A model generated the notes under the pieces. That model was not told the origin of the DNA, ran no database searches, and was given only the letters and a program-made list of their open reading frames with translations. A DNA stretch of 64,000 nt from Propionibacteriaceae bacterium UBA7704 (lineage in GTDB: Bacteria; Actinomycetota; Actinomycetes; Propionibacteriales; Propionibacteriaceae): positions 152,728-216,727 of the forward strand of contig DLGC01000018.1 in NCBI GenBank assembly GCA_002482525.1, written 5' to 3'. The position numbers and the translations under genes were made by a program. Below are positions 25,901 to 34,919 of the stretch, in pieces; position 1 is the first letter of the stretch; the number at the start of each line of letters is the position of its first letter.

Positions 25901-28900
25901 GATTTGGTCTTGGAAGGGCACGACCATGTGATCAGCCGCTCCAAGCCGCTGACCTACGATGCGTCCGGAGTTGCCTCGGCGAAGACGGTCAAAACCCAGA
26001 ACTTCACCGAAATGGTGAACGGCAAGCGCGTCGAATACGCGGTCAAGCCCAATGGCACCATCTTCTTCCTGCCCAACACTGGGGGCGCCAAGCACTACTC
26101 CCAGAAATCCAGCAGTAGCGCCCTCGACCTGGAGTCCTATCTGGCGCTGTTCGACCGCACAGGTGAGCAGGCCACGGAGAACTTCGCTGCGGTCCGCGTC
26201 AGCGAGAATCGGCTGACCGTCGACGTCTACGACATTCGCAACCAGGGTCAACCGCGGCTTTTCGAGAGCTTCGGCATCGACCGACAGGTCTCGGACGTGG
26301 ACGACCAGATCGCGGCACTCCCGGCGGTGGACGAGCTCACCGCCGCCGATGCAGCAGCGGTCGCGAAGGCGCGCACCTCGGTGGACCAGCTCACTGCTGC
26401 ACAGCGTGGCGCGCTTCACAATGAGGATGCGCTGCGGGCCAGGGAAGCCAAGCTGCGCAAACTCAGCGGTGCGGTCGTCACCGACGGCTCCCAGTTGGCC
26501 TGGGCGGCAACCGATGCGTCCACTCGGACTTCGGTGACCATCCGCAACGACACGCGGACGGTGATCGCCGATCAGCCGGTGCGGGTGACGCTGACCGACA
26601 CACCGCAGGTCGCCGCCCATCAGTTGGCGTTCTTCGCTGAAGACGGTACGGCGCTGCCCTACGAGGCCGAATCCTGGAATCCCGGCGGCAGCTCGGTGGT
26701 ATGGGTGCGGGTGCCGTCACTGGCGGCAAAGGCCGGCACCACGGTGTGGGCCTACTTCGGCACCGATCAGGGCAAGAATGCCGCCGCGCAGGTGTGGGCC
26801 GACGACTACAGCCTGGTCGAGCACTTTGCGAAGAACTCCGCCAACGGCACCAGCTTCACCGACTCCACCGGAAAGGCCACCGCTTCGGTGGTCGGTGCCG
26901 ATTGGAATACCGGTACGGACGACAGTGGTGACGGCACCGCCGCCCTGGGTGGGGCGCGGCTGCAATACAGCGGCGACATCGGCGGCGGCTATGACCGCAT
27001 CGCGATCAGCTCCGTGGTCTCGCTCACCGCTGCTCAACTCGGCGCCATGACCGGAAATGCCCCGATCGTGGCCAAGGAATCTCAGACCAGCGATGGTCAG
27101 GTCACCTTCTGGCAGGGCATCAAGAGTTCCGGAAAGCTGGCGGTGCGGCTGGCCGGCAACAGCTTCGAGTTCGGCAATGTGGACCTGAACCACGAGTTCG
27201 ACTTCCCCGCCAACGGCAAACCGCACCTGATCACCCAAACCTACGACGGCATGACCTACTCGGTCTTCCTCGACGGTGCAGAGGTGCTGTCTCAGATGGT
27301 CGAATACCGCTCGACCTATTCGGATCCGAAGGTCCTGACCACCATCGGCGACTACTACACCAACGACGGCACCCTGGCCTCGCCATTCCGCGGCATCGCC
27401 TACGAGGTCGAGGTGGCCGGCAAGGCATTCAGTCCCGACCTGGAGGCATTCCGCTACGCCAACTACTTCGGCGACGCGGTCAGGGTGGGCGCGCTGACCG
27501 CGAAGGCCGACCAGAACCTCGAGCTCGTCGTCGACGACCCCGACGGCGGCTCGCAGGTTGAGGCCGGACTGGTGACCGTCACCGGAACCCTGGGTGCGCG
27601 TGCTCAGCTCACGGCAACCGTGGCCGGCGACCAGGTATTCAGCCAGACCGTCGATGCCGGGCATTTCGGCATCAAGGTTCCCGTCAACGCCCTCGGTGAC
27701 CAGGAGCTCCTCCTGCAGGCCTCGGCAGCGGGAAAGACCAGCGAGGTGCGTGTTCCGCTGACGGTGGTGGACACCAAAGCCCCGGCCCAGCCTGCCGTCT
27801 CCGATACCTCGGATGAGGCCACCACGGCCCATACCGACGTCGCGCTGAATGCGACCCCGGTGACCGACGACCAGGAATCGGTGCAGACGACGTTCTATGC
27901 CAACACCGCGATCGCGCTGAACGAAGGCAACACCGTGGTGCGCGCCGGCACCAGCAGCGCGCGCACTCCGGACGCGTTGACTCCGGACAGTGGTGAGGTG
28001 ACCAACGAATTGCACCCGACCACTGTGGGGGGCAACAAGAACCCGTATCAGCTGTATTCGATCTCACTCACCGATGATCAGGCCGCCCAGGACCAGTTCC
28101 ACCTCACCTGGAGTGGCAAGGCCGACAAGCGTCGAGTGTCGGCACTGGTGTGGAACACCGAAACCAGTAGCTGGCAGGTGGTCGCGACCGGCTCCAGCAG
28201 CACCGGTGGCACGGTGAACCTCGACGTCACCGCGACGGCGGCGGAGAATCACCCGGTTTCTGCCGATCACAAGCTCACCGTGCTGATCTGGCGAGGTCTC
28301 ACCTCGGTGCCGTTCGCTCGTAGTGATTACTCCGCCCAGCCCGATTCGGCCGATTTCGATTGGGGCATGGCGCACATCCCGGACTCCCAGCTGTACTCAC
28401 AGGCGACGCCCGACCTGCTCACCGACCAACTGCAGTACGTCAGCGACACTGCCGCCGAGCGCAAGACGCAGCTCGTCGTTCAGGCCGGTGACTGGGTGAA
28501 CCGTCCCTACCTCTCGCAGGAGTATCAGTGGAAGAACTCCGAACCGGCGATGAAGACTCTGGAAGCGGCGAAGATCCCGGCGATGATCTCCTGGGGCAAC
28601 CACGACTATGAGCTGAACCGCAACAACTCGGTGATGATGCCCAAGTACTACCCGATGTCGCGGTTCGCCGACGACCTGGCCGGTAGCCCGTGGACCTTCG
28701 GCGGCAGCAATGGCATCGACAACTACTACTACTACGGCACTATCGGCGGGGCCAAGATCTTGGCGCTGACCGTCGGCTTCTTCTCAGCGGACAACTCCGG
28801 CGACGAGGGCCTGGCCTGGGCTGCGCAGGTGATCAAGGATCACCCCGCCTACAACGTGATCATTGCGAATCACAACTGCGTCAACACCGGTGCCAACAAC

Positions 28901-30331
28901 TGGTCCAATGGCAACATCACCAGCAAGCTGGTTGATCCCTTCGACAATGTGAAGCTGGTGCTGGGCGGTCACATCACCGGAACCGGGGTGGCGGCTCGCA
29001 GCCACGGCAACACCACCACCTACGGCATCCTCACCGACTATCAGGGACGGGTCTACGGCGGTCAGGAGTACTTCAAGCAACTGAGCATCGACGTTGAGAA
29101 CGGACTGCTCTATGCGAACACCTACTCCCCGCTGCTGAACAAGACGACCTCTGAAGGCGCGTGGCACCAATCCATCAGCGAGTCCGCTGTGTCCGGCTTC
29201 CACGGCTCCGATTCGGAGAATTTCGTCCTGGAACTCGACATGGACGCCAACACCACCCGGACCCTGGAGACCGGGTCACTCACACTGGCTGCCGGGGCGC
29301 CGACGCAGATCGGCGAGGTTCAGTCCACTCGCGGAACCCAGCCGGCCGGCGTGGTGTTCACCTCAGTCCAGCCCGACACTTCCTACCAGTGGTACGCCGA
29401 ACTGACCGATCAAGCCGGCCACACCACCCGAAGCACCACCTCAACGTTCACCATCGCCACGCCGCAGGTGGTCGCCCCGAGTGCCCCGCAGCAGGTGCAG
29501 GCCTCGGCCAGCGGTGACACCATCACCGTCACCTGGACGGCTCCGGCCGTCGATGGCGGCGCACCGGTGAGCGCCTATGAGGTGGCACTCAGTGATGGCA
29601 TCCACTCCGCCACCGTCACCAACGGCCTCACTGCAGCGCTGACCGGCGTCGCCCCGGGTCACTACACGGCGAGCGTGCGAGCGCAGAACAGTGCCGGTTG
29701 GTCGCCGTGGTCGGCGCCCTCGACCGGGGTCGAGGTGGCGGGCGCAAGCCCGTCGCCGAGCATCACCCCGACTCCGACCACGACTCCGACGTCGGCCACC
29801 AAGCAGGCGGTGCTCGACCTGCCGTCGACGGTGGTCGGTGGCCAGCGGTTCCTCGCCAAGGCGTACAACCTCGTTCCGGGCGCGACCTACACCGTGCGGC
29901 TGGGTTCGGCCACGGTGTCGACGATCGTGGCTTCACCGGGGGGATCCGGACGCCAATGGGCGACGGTTTCCCGGCGCGTCAAGCCGGGACGCTACACGCT
30001 GCGCCTGATGAAGGGCTCCACGCAGAGCGCCGCGGCCAAGGTGCGGGTGATGCAGAATCCCAAGGTGAGCGTGAAGCCGTCGAGCACCATCATCACCCTG
30101 GGGCAGCGCGGGTCGGCCAAGATCACGGTGAGTGCCGCCGGGACGGTTACCGGCAAAGTCGTGGTCCGCATGGGGAGCTTCCACAAGACCCTTCGACTGC
30201 AGAAGGGCGCGACTCGCGTCGTGCTTCCCACATTCCGTCACACCGGCACCTACAAGCTGTCGGTGACCTACACCGGAACCGTGAACTACCAGCGGCACAC
30301 CGTCACCAAGACGCTACGTGTGAAGCGCTGA
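22955..30331 (+). CDS. Giant secreted protein with two metallophosphatase domains
   Basis: 2458 residues from ATG 22955. Signal peptide LRRFALVALVSLALIVPLQA, cleaved near AQA. Order: two beta-helix-like repeats (about 46-365 and 366-695), a purple-acid-phosphatase-type Fn3 domain (about 696-795), metallophosphatase 1 (about 800-1010: ADTQ, NGDLVEHGG, AGNHDA, NIHKGPF, EGHDH), DUF2341 (about 1180-1285), a LamG-like domain (to about 1510), an Ig-like domain and a beta-rich module, metallophosphatase 2 (about 1796-2060: PDSQ, QAGDWV, SWGNHDY, ANHN, LGGHITG), Fn3 (about 2176-2260), a Ser/Pro/Thr linker and two C-terminal Ig-like modules. No LPXTG anchor. Likely extracellular phosphate or nucleotide scavenging. 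Confidence 0.82.
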   Translation: MLQEPAVRPVNLVGHLRRFALVALVSLALIVPLQALPAQAALTGVTGSGTSSDPYQVQTADGLYAIIGEINADPGGYGAATIEVTADLDLAGRDPLPMIDTFTGSIDGMGHTISNLSYAAGAGGHRGMIRQLTGGRVSNLRLSNLAVDNGTSTGFVAGIAVYATNATLSGNSVVKANLKAASAEKVGGLVAESDGCTITDNYVDATIIANEMPAGIASYTKNASTLSRNLVRADLTMLTGGGVNGTKGNDAGMVLGYAGNPNTGVFSSNVALGGTIAYDGRIDGFVGRILGYTGYSGWTATDNLANSDITISGSPVTGPGVLNQHGTDTAAATLAQQATYEALGWDFGTNWAFDTDLGHPVPKYTYSLRGSGTADSPYELTSEFDLEFLAQRLNAGDGAYTAATNIELTSDLDFTGRDPFEGINTFTGTLDGMGHTIANLTYGPSAASARLGFIRALNKGTVRNLTLDAVTAVSTSTTESDFVAGLAVVATDATVDKVSLIGMRLDGAGVEKVSGIAAELRGASSVTNCWVDGSAKAKKMPGGIAGYAHNTSVIKHNLTSMDLTVVNSGNTGTRGVDAGAIVSYPGSGNAVTIEGNVSLDGSITYTGTVTGFVGRILGYYQATGAYAVSVLDKNLANSAITVSGSTVSGTATSQNGADTSAAELAKQSTYEGIGWSFETDWTFDKTLGHPLPKYVRIGDRPNRITATFTADPSTERSFTWYSDLTSDTATVQVSTAKSLEGATTATATRGSGLDGENFYKATITGLTPGERYYYRVGDSAMGVWGSIGTFLTSDGHSDFSFVDIADTQAQNLTEAGLSAATIAKSLSAVPAAQFLMQNGDLVEHGGSESDWTNLLTSAQDSLLSTTIAPAAGNHDAPTNGFIDHFAVPAPNGQSTTAGAYYSFTYNKAHFVVLNTNESASQNLSADQLSWLREDVTKARKDGAQWVIVNIHKGPFTTGNHADDADIIAMRQELLPVMAEVGIDLVLEGHDHVISRSKPLTYDASGVASAKTVKTQNFTEMVNGKRVEYAVKPNGTIFFLPNTGGAKHYSQKSSSSALDLESYLALFDRTGEQATENFAAVRVSENRLTVDVYDIRNQGQPRLFESFGIDRQVSDVDDQIAALPAVDELTAADAAAVAKARTSVDQLTAAQRGALHNEDALRAREAKLRKLSGAVVTDGSQLAWAATDASTRTSVTIRNDTRTVIADQPVRVTLTDTPQVAAHQLAFFAEDGTALPYEAESWNPGGSSVVWVRVPSLAAKAGTTVWAYFGTDQGKNAAAQVWADDYSLVEHFAKNSANGTSFTDSTGKATASVVGADWNTGTDDSGDGTAALGGARLQYSGDIGGGYDRIAISSVVSLTAAQLGAMTGNAPIVAKESQTSDGQVTFWQGIKSSGKLAVRLAGNSFEFGNVDLNHEFDFPANGKPHLITQTYDGMTYSVFLDGAEVLSQMVEYRSTYSDPKVLTTIGDYYTNDGTLASPFRGIAYEVEVAGKAFSPDLEAFRYANYFGDAVRVGALTAKADQNLELVVDDPDGGSQVEAGLVTVTGTLGARAQLTATVAGDQVFSQTVDAGHFGIKVPVNALGDQELLLQASAAGKTSEVRVPLTVVDTKAPAQPAVSDTSDEATTAHTDVALNATPVTDDQESVQTTFYANTAIALNEGNTVVRAGTSSARTPDALTPDSGEVTNELHPTTVGGNKNPYQLYSISLTDDQAAQDQFHLTWSGKADKRRVSALVWNTETSSWQVVATGSSSTGGTVNLDVTATAAENHPVSADHKLTVLIWRGLTSVPFARSDYSAQPDSADFDWGMAHIPDSQLYSQATPDLLTDQLQYVSDTAAERKTQLVVQAGDWVNRPYLSQEYQWKNSEPAMKTLEAAKIPAMISWGNHDYELNRNNSVMMPKYYPMSRFADDLAGSPWTFGGSNGIDNYYYYGTIGGAKILALTVGFFSADNSGDEGLAWAAQVIKDHPAYNVIIANHNCVNTGANNWSNGNITSKLVDPFDNVKLVLGGHITGTGVAARSHGNTTTYGILTDYQGRVYGGQEYFKQLSIDVENGLLYANTYSPLLNKTTSEGAWHQSISESAVSGFHGSDSENFVLELDMDANTTRTLETGSLTLAAGAPTQIGEVQSTRGTQPAGVVFTSVQPDTSYQWYAELTDQAGHTTRSTTSTFTIATPQVVAPSAPQQVQASASGDTITVTWTAPAVDGGAPVSAYEVALSDGIHSATVTNGLTAALTGVAPGHYTASVRAQNSAGWSPWSAPSTGVEVAGASPSPSITPTPTTTPTSATKQAVLDLPSTVVGGQRFLAKAYNLVPGATYTVRLGSATVSTIVASPGGSGRQWATVSRRVKPGRYTLRLMKGSTQSAAAKVRVMQNPKVSVKPSSTIITLGQRGSAKITVSAAGTVTGKVVVRMGSFHKTLRLQKGATRVVLPTFRHTGTYKLSVTYTGTVNYQRHTVTKTLRVKR

Positions 30332-30362
30332 CCTGTTCGCGTCTGACGGCCGCCACTACCGA

Positions 30363-30404
30363 GAAGGCCAGCCGCACCGCCCCAGGACGGTGCGGCTGGC
30401 CTTC
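30363..30404 (+). terminator. Hairpin terminator of the large phosphatase gene
   Basis: A perfect 17-base-pair stem (GAAGGCCAGCCGCACCG with its complement) around an 8-base loop, 32 bases after the stop. No T-tract follows, as for other long hairpins in this window. Confidence 0.7.
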
Positions 30405-30433
30405 GGCTCTGCGCTGCTGTTCGCCGATGATGA

Positions 30434-30531
30434 GTTGGGGTTGGGGATGCCGACGTACATGGTGTCGAGGTATTCCTCGATGCCTTCGGCGGAGCCCTCG
30501 CAGCCTAGACCCGACTGCTTGACGCCACCGA
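30434..30531 (-). pseudogene. Duplicated 3' end of the semialdehyde dehydrogenase gene
   Basis: 98 bases match 31790-31887 (the last part of the aldehyde dehydrogenase gene) with only three differences, in the same orientation. Translated on the minus strand it gives GGVKQSGLGCEGSAEGIEEY and then the native end TMYVGIPNPN. It has no start and no upstream gene body, so it is a non-coding relic. Together the copies form a direct repeat flanking the DUF2207-like gene. Confidence 0.85.
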
Positions 30532-30574
30532 TTCGTGCACAAGGAGTACCGCCGCCGAGGGTGGCAGCCTCGAC

Positions 30575-31675
30575 CTAGTCGCCGAATCCGCCGAAGTCGC
30601 CGAACCCGTCGAAGACATCGCTGCCGAAGTCGCTGAGACCCTCCCCGATGCCGTCCAATCCAGGCAGTTCGGCCAGGTTGCCAAAGTCGCCGACCAGGCC
30701 GTCGAAGATGCCACCGCTGCCACTGAGGAGGTCCAACAACAACACGGTGTTGAGCGTGTCATCGAGGACCAGCCAGCTCACGCTGGCGGTATCGGTGAGC
30801 ATCCCGGCGTTGAGGGCATCGGCGAACACGCTGCGCCAGTGGTCGACCACACCCAGAACCATGGCGTAGGGCAGATACCGGCTGAACACATCGATGCCGA
30901 CCTCGAAACGCAACTGTTCGGCCTCGGCGGTCGCCAGGTACAGCTTGAAGCTCTCGGCCTGCGCCCGGGCCGCCGACCCTTCGGCGCTCATCGTCCGTGC
31001 CGGGATTCGGCTACCCGCCCAGGCGATGAGCCCCGCCACGGCCAGGCCCACGGTGGCGGTATTCCGAAAGAGATAGAGGAACAGCACGCCGCCGCTGATC
31101 ATGCCGGCCACGCCGATCCAGCGGACGATGGCGGCTTGCGAATCGACACCGAGGAACCACCGGCGGGCGGCGGCTTCGCCGTGCAGCACCTGGGTGGCGT
31201 GCTGCAGAGCAGACCGGTTGGCGCGGAACTGGTTCAGCGTCGACGTCGAGCCGGAGGCGAACACCGCGTCCAGCAGCACTCGTTCGGTGGAGGTCAGCTC
31301 TTCGCTCGGTGACACCGGGCTTTGGTGAAGCTCCCAATCCACGGGCTTGGTGGCCGGCGGTTGCAGCACCGGGTGCATCGTGAACCAGCCGCGTCCAGCG
31401 AGATCGATCAGGGTCGCGGAAAGTTCCACCGGATCGACGCGGCCGTCGATGGCGACACCGACCAGCCCAGGGTTCAAGCCATGCGGTGGGGCGAATCGAA
31501 CCGCGATCGGCGGCTGCTGCCCGCGCCGGACGCGTCGCCGCAGCGCAGGCTGACCTGGTACCGGCGCCAGCCCCGGCGTGAGCCCGTCGAAGACTTCGTC
31601 ACCGCGAAACACTCGCACCCACACAACGGCCACCACCGCTGCCACCACAAACACTCCGCCGACAACAATCTCCAC
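30575..31675 (-). CDS. DUF2207-like membrane protein (C-terminal half type)
   Basis: 366 residues from GTG 31675 (GAGG upstream). One N-terminal helix, then a DUF2207-type region: ATLIDLAGRGWFTM, a central helix pair (about 195-235), and the conserved AESFKLYLATAEAEQLRFEV and FSRYLPYAMVLGVVDHWRSVF. The tail is Gly/Phe/Asp-rich (FDGFGDFGGFGD). The typical extracytoplasmic N-terminal domain of DUF2207 proteins is absent. It is flanked by the 98-base direct repeat described at 30434. Function unknown. Confidence 0.75.
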   Translation of the reverse strand: MEIVVGGVFVVAAVVAVVWVRVFRGDEVFDGLTPGLAPVPGQPALRRRVRRGQQPPIAVRFAPPHGLNPGLVGVAIDGRVDPVELSATLIDLAGRGWFTMHPVLQPPATKPVDWELHQSPVSPSEELTSTERVLLDAVFASGSTSTLNQFRANRSALQHATQVLHGEAAARRWFLGVDSQAAIVRWIGVAGMISGGVLFLYLFRNTATVGLAVAGLIAWAGSRIPARTMSAEGSAARAQAESFKLYLATAEAEQLRFEVGIDVFSRYLPYAMVLGVVDHWRSVFADALNAGMLTDTASVSWLVLDDTLNTVLLLDLLSGSGGIFDGLVGDFGNLAELPGLDGIGEGLSDFGSDVFDGFGDFGGFGD

Positions 31676-31706
31676 GCCTCACATCCTTGCGGACGTGTCA
31701 AAACGT

Positions 31707-31774
31707 CGAGCGCTCCCGTTTCGGTCGTTCGCTCCGCCCTAGGACGGACCTCATGACACAAACGGGAGCGCTCG
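31707..31774 (-). terminator. Long inverted repeat after the dehydrogenase gene
   Basis: Perfect 15-base arms, CGAGCGCTCCCGTTT (31707-31721) and its complement (31760-31774), with a 38-base loop. It lies just beyond the stop of the minus-strand dehydrogenase gene and just upstream of the DUF2207-like gene, so it probably terminates the former. Confidence 0.6.
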
Positions 31775-31786
31775 GCGTGATGGGGA

Positions 31787-33247
31787 TCAGTTGGGGTTGG
31801 GGATTCCGACGTACATGGTTTCGAGGTATTCCTCGATGCCTTCGGCGGAGCCCTCGCGGCCTAGACCCGACTGCTTGACGCCACCGAAGGGGGCTGCGGG
31901 GTTGGAGACCACACCGGAGTTGATGCCGAGCATGCCGGACTCGATGCGCTCCGGCAGCCGCAGCGCCCGAGACAGGTCACGGGTGAAGGCGTAGGCGATC
32001 AAGCCGTACGGGGTGGAGTTGGCCAAGGCGACCGCTTCATCCTCGGTGGCGAAGGTGGTCACCGGGGCCACCGGGCCAAAGATCTCATTGGTGAACACAT
32101 CGGCGTCGGTGGGCACATTGGTCAGCACGGTGGGGGCATAGAAGTAGCCGGGACCATCGATCATGGTGCCGCCGGTTACCACGGTGGCGCCCTTGGCGAC
32201 GGCGTCGCGCACCAGGTCGTCGACCTTCACACGGCTTTCGGCATCGACAAGCGGGCCGATGTCCACCCCGGGCTCGGTGCCGCGTCCGACGGTCTTGGCG
32301 GCCACCTTGGCGGCGAGCTTCTCGGAGAACTCCGCAGCGACCGACTCGTGCACATAGAAGCGGTTGGCCGCGGTGCAGGCCTCGCCCATATTGCGCAACT
32401 TGGCGGCCAGAGCCCCCTCGACGGCGGCATCGAGGTCGGCGTCCTCGAACACCAAGAAGGGGGCGTTGCCGCCGAGTTCCATCGAGGTGCGCAGCACATT
32501 CTCAGCAGCAGCCTGCAGCAGCCGCTGGCCGACCTCGGTGGAGCCGGTGAACGATAGCTTGCGCAGTCGCGGATCGGCGATGATCGGGCCGGTGGTCGCT
32601 CCCGAGCGGGTGGTGGTGATCACATTGACCACCCCGGCGGGCAGGCCGGCGTCCACCAGGGTCTGGGTGAACAGCAGGGTGGTCAGCGGGGTCAGCGCGG
32701 CGGGCTTGATCACCACGGTGCAGCCGGCGGCCAACGCCGGGCCGATCTTGCGGGTGGCCATCGCCAGCGGGAAGTTCCACGGCGTGATCAGCAGTGAGGG
32801 GCCGACCGGCTTCTTCAGCACCAGGAAACGAGAGTTACCGTCCGGAGAGGTGGAGTAACGGCCGTTGATGCGGCAGGCCTCCTCGCTGAACCAGCGCAGG
32901 AACTCGGCGCCGTAGTTGACCTCGCCGCGGGCCTCGGTCAGCGACTTGCCCATCTCCATGGTCATGACCAGAGCGAAATCGTCAGCCCTGGCCTGCACCA
33001 ACTCGAATGCCTTGCGCAGAATCTCACCGCGTACCCGGGGTGGCGTAGCCGCCCACGACGCCTGCGCAGCCGCGGCTGCGTCCAGGGCCGCCATGCCGTC
33101 CTCGGGGGAGGCGTCGGCCACTGTGGTGAGTTGCTGTCCGGTCGCTGGATCATCGACACCGAAGCGGGCCCCGGTGGATGATTCGCGCCATTCGCCGCCG
33201 ATGAACAACCCTGTAGGCAGGGATGCGATCAGTTCGGCTTCGGTCAT
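31787..33247 (-). CDS. gabD: Succinate-semialdehyde dehydrogenase (NAD(P)+)
   Basis: 486 residues, the normal ALDH length. Catalytic Glu in SMELGGNAPFLVFEDADLD (about 255), catalytic Cys in NMGEACTAANRFYV (about 288), and the N-terminal IGGEWRESSTGARFGVDDPATG. The pattern is that of GabD-type enzymes oxidising succinate semialdehyde to succinate in GABA or polyamine breakdown; related aldehydes cannot be excluded. GGAG lies upstream of ATG 33247. Its last 98 bases are duplicated at 30434. Confidence 0.85.
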   Translation of the reverse strand: MTEAELIASLPTGLFIGGEWRESSTGARFGVDDPATGQQLTTVADASPEDGMAALDAAAAAQASWAATPPRVRGEILRKAFELVQARADDFALVMTMEMGKSLTEARGEVNYGAEFLRWFSEEACRINGRYSTSPDGNSRFLVLKKPVGPSLLITPWNFPLAMATRKIGPALAAGCTVVIKPAALTPLTTLLFTQTLVDAGLPAGVVNVITTTRSGATTGPIIADPRLRKLSFTGSTEVGQRLLQAAAENVLRTSMELGGNAPFLVFEDADLDAAVEGALAAKLRNMGEACTAANRFYVHESVAAEFSEKLAAKVAAKTVGRGTEPGVDIGPLVDAESRVKVDDLVRDAVAKGATVVTGGTMIDGPGYFYAPTVLTNVPTDADVFTNEIFGPVAPVTTFATEDEAVALANSTPYGLIAYAFTRDLSRALRLPERIESGMLGINSGVVSNPAAPFGGVKQSGLGREGSAEGIEEYLETMYVGIPNPN

Positions 33248-33353
33248 TTTCTGCTCCTTTTCGCACAGTTTCTGCTGGCGAAGGTTGGTGATGATGGTCG
33301 GTGAAGGTCACCCGGTGGCGTCCTGCCATCCAAGCGTCCTACGGCGGTGCTGT

Positions 33354-33374
33354 TTGCGCCAGAGTCTGGCGCAA
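33354..33374. promoter_or_regulatory. Palindrome between gabD and the serine dehydratase gene
   Basis: TTGCGCCAG-AGT-CTGGCGCAA, perfect 9-base arms, in the 240-base gap between the divergent gabD and sdaA genes. Operator-like size and position; the binding protein is unknown. Nothing else was seen in this gap. Confidence 0.4.
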
Positions 33375-33487
33375 CTTTGCTCGCGGCCGGTGCGAGGCAG
33401 CCGCGGCGAGACAGGCGCGCTTCCGGGGGCTCTGCTGGTGATCGGGTACCGCTGCGCCAGGTGGGGTGCAGGACTTAGCCTGAGGAC

Positions 33488-34861
33488 ATGGCATTGAGTG
33501 TCTTCGACCTCTTCCGGGTCGGAATCGGGCCGTCGTCGTCCCACACCGTCGGTCCCATGAAGGCGGCCCGGCGATTCGTCGATGCGCTCGCCGGTGACGC
33601 CGGCGCCCAAACGGTCGCGAGGGTCAAGGTCGAACTGTTCGGTTCCCTGGGAGCCACCGGGCATGGCCACGGCTCCGTGGCGGCGGTGGTGTTGGGTCTG
33701 GCCGGGCACGACCCGGAGACCGTAGAGCTGGAACTGACCGGCACTGTGCTCGACGAATGCCGTCGCAGCCACACCCTGCAGCTGGCGACCGGTTCTCGGA
33801 TCGGCTTCGACCCCGACCATGACGTGGTGTTGTACCGTCGCCGCTCGCTGCCGGTCCACCCCAACGGGATGATCTTCACCGCAACCGACGCTGCGGGGTC
33901 GGTGGTGAGTCAACGCACCTACTACTCCGTCGGTGGCGGCTTCGTGCTCGACGACCAGCAGACCGGGCCGGATCGCATCGTGCCCGACACCACAGTGTTG
34001 CCCTATGCCTTCGCCTCAGGCGCGGAGTTGCTCGCCCACTGCGCCGAAACCGGATTCTCGGTAGCGCGTCTGATGCGTCAAAACGAACGGGTCTGGCGCA
34101 CCGATGACGAGATCGACGCGGGCCTGCTGAACATCTGGCAGGTCATGCAGGCCTGCATTCACCGCGGCATGAACACCGAAGGAATGCTCCCCGGCGGATT
34201 GCATGTGCCGCGTCGGGCGCCGGAGCTGCTGCACCGCCTCCAGGCCGCCACCGACACTGACGACCCGTTGCGCGGCCTGGACTGGATCACGCTGTACGCG
34301 CTGGCAGTGAACGAGGAGAACGCCGCCGGCGGACGGGTCGTCACTGCACCCACCAACGGCGCTGCCGGAGTGGTGCCGGCGGTGATCATGTACTACCGGC
34401 GCTTCACCCCTGGCGCCGACGATGCCGGGGTGTTGCGATTCCTGCTGAGTGCTGGTGCCATCGGCGTCGTCATCAAAGAGCTGGCGTCCATTTCTGGCGC
34501 CGAAGTGGGCTGTCAGGGCGAGATCGGTGCCGCCTGTTCAATGGCCGCCGCCGGATTTGCTGCCGCGCTGGGCGGCACCCCGGGCCAGGTGGAGAACGCC
34601 GCCGAGATCGGCATGGAGCACAATCTGGGGCTGACCTGCGATCCGGTCGGCGGCCTGGTGCAGATTCCCTGCATCGAGCGCAATGCGATTGCCGCGGTCA
34701 AAGCCGTCACCGCAGCCCGTACTGCGCTGCGCGGCGACGGTCATCACATCGTCAGCCTGGATTCGGTGCTGAAGACGATGCGCCAAACCGGCGCGGACAT
34801 GAGCGTCAAATACAAAGAGACCGCACGGGCGGGGCTGGCCGTCAATGTCATTGAGTGTTAA
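33488..34861 (+). CDS. sdaA: L-serine ammonia-lyase (iron-sulfur type)
   Basis: 457 residues, the fused alpha/beta form. The N-terminus SVFDLFRVGIGPSSSHTVGPMKAARRF is diagnostic, and the cluster-binding cysteines lie in SGAEVGCQGEIGAACSMAAA and LTCDPVGGLVQIPCIERN. It deaminates L-serine to pyruvate and ammonia via a [4Fe-4S] cluster, so it is oxygen-sensitive. Complete and with no sign of damage; GAGG four bases before ATG. Confidence 0.93.
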   Translation: MALSVFDLFRVGIGPSSSHTVGPMKAARRFVDALAGDAGAQTVARVKVELFGSLGATGHGHGSVAAVVLGLAGHDPETVELELTGTVLDECRRSHTLQLATGSRIGFDPDHDVVLYRRRSLPVHPNGMIFTATDAAGSVVSQRTYYSVGGGFVLDDQQTGPDRIVPDTTVLPYAFASGAELLAHCAETGFSVARLMRQNERVWRTDDEIDAGLLNIWQVMQACIHRGMNTEGMLPGGLHVPRRAPELLHRLQAATDTDDPLRGLDWITLYALAVNEENAAGGRVVTAPTNGAAGVVPAVIMYYRRFTPGADDAGVLRFLLSAGAIGVVIKELASISGAEVGCQGEIGAACSMAAAGFAAALGGTPGQVENAAEIGMEHNLGLTCDPVGGLVQIPCIERNAIAAVKAVTAARTALRGDGHHIVSLDSVLKTMRQTGADMSVKYKETARAGLAVNVIEC

Positions 34862-34919
34862 CGTCCACCGGCGAGATGTTGGAGAGCGCTGTTCGCGAAA
34901 TTCGTCATAGGATCCAACC

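Noticed and set aside
29740..30331. LPXTG sortase anchor at the end of the large phosphatase
   Set aside because: The C-terminus ends in a basic Ig-like module with no LPXTG and no final membrane helix.
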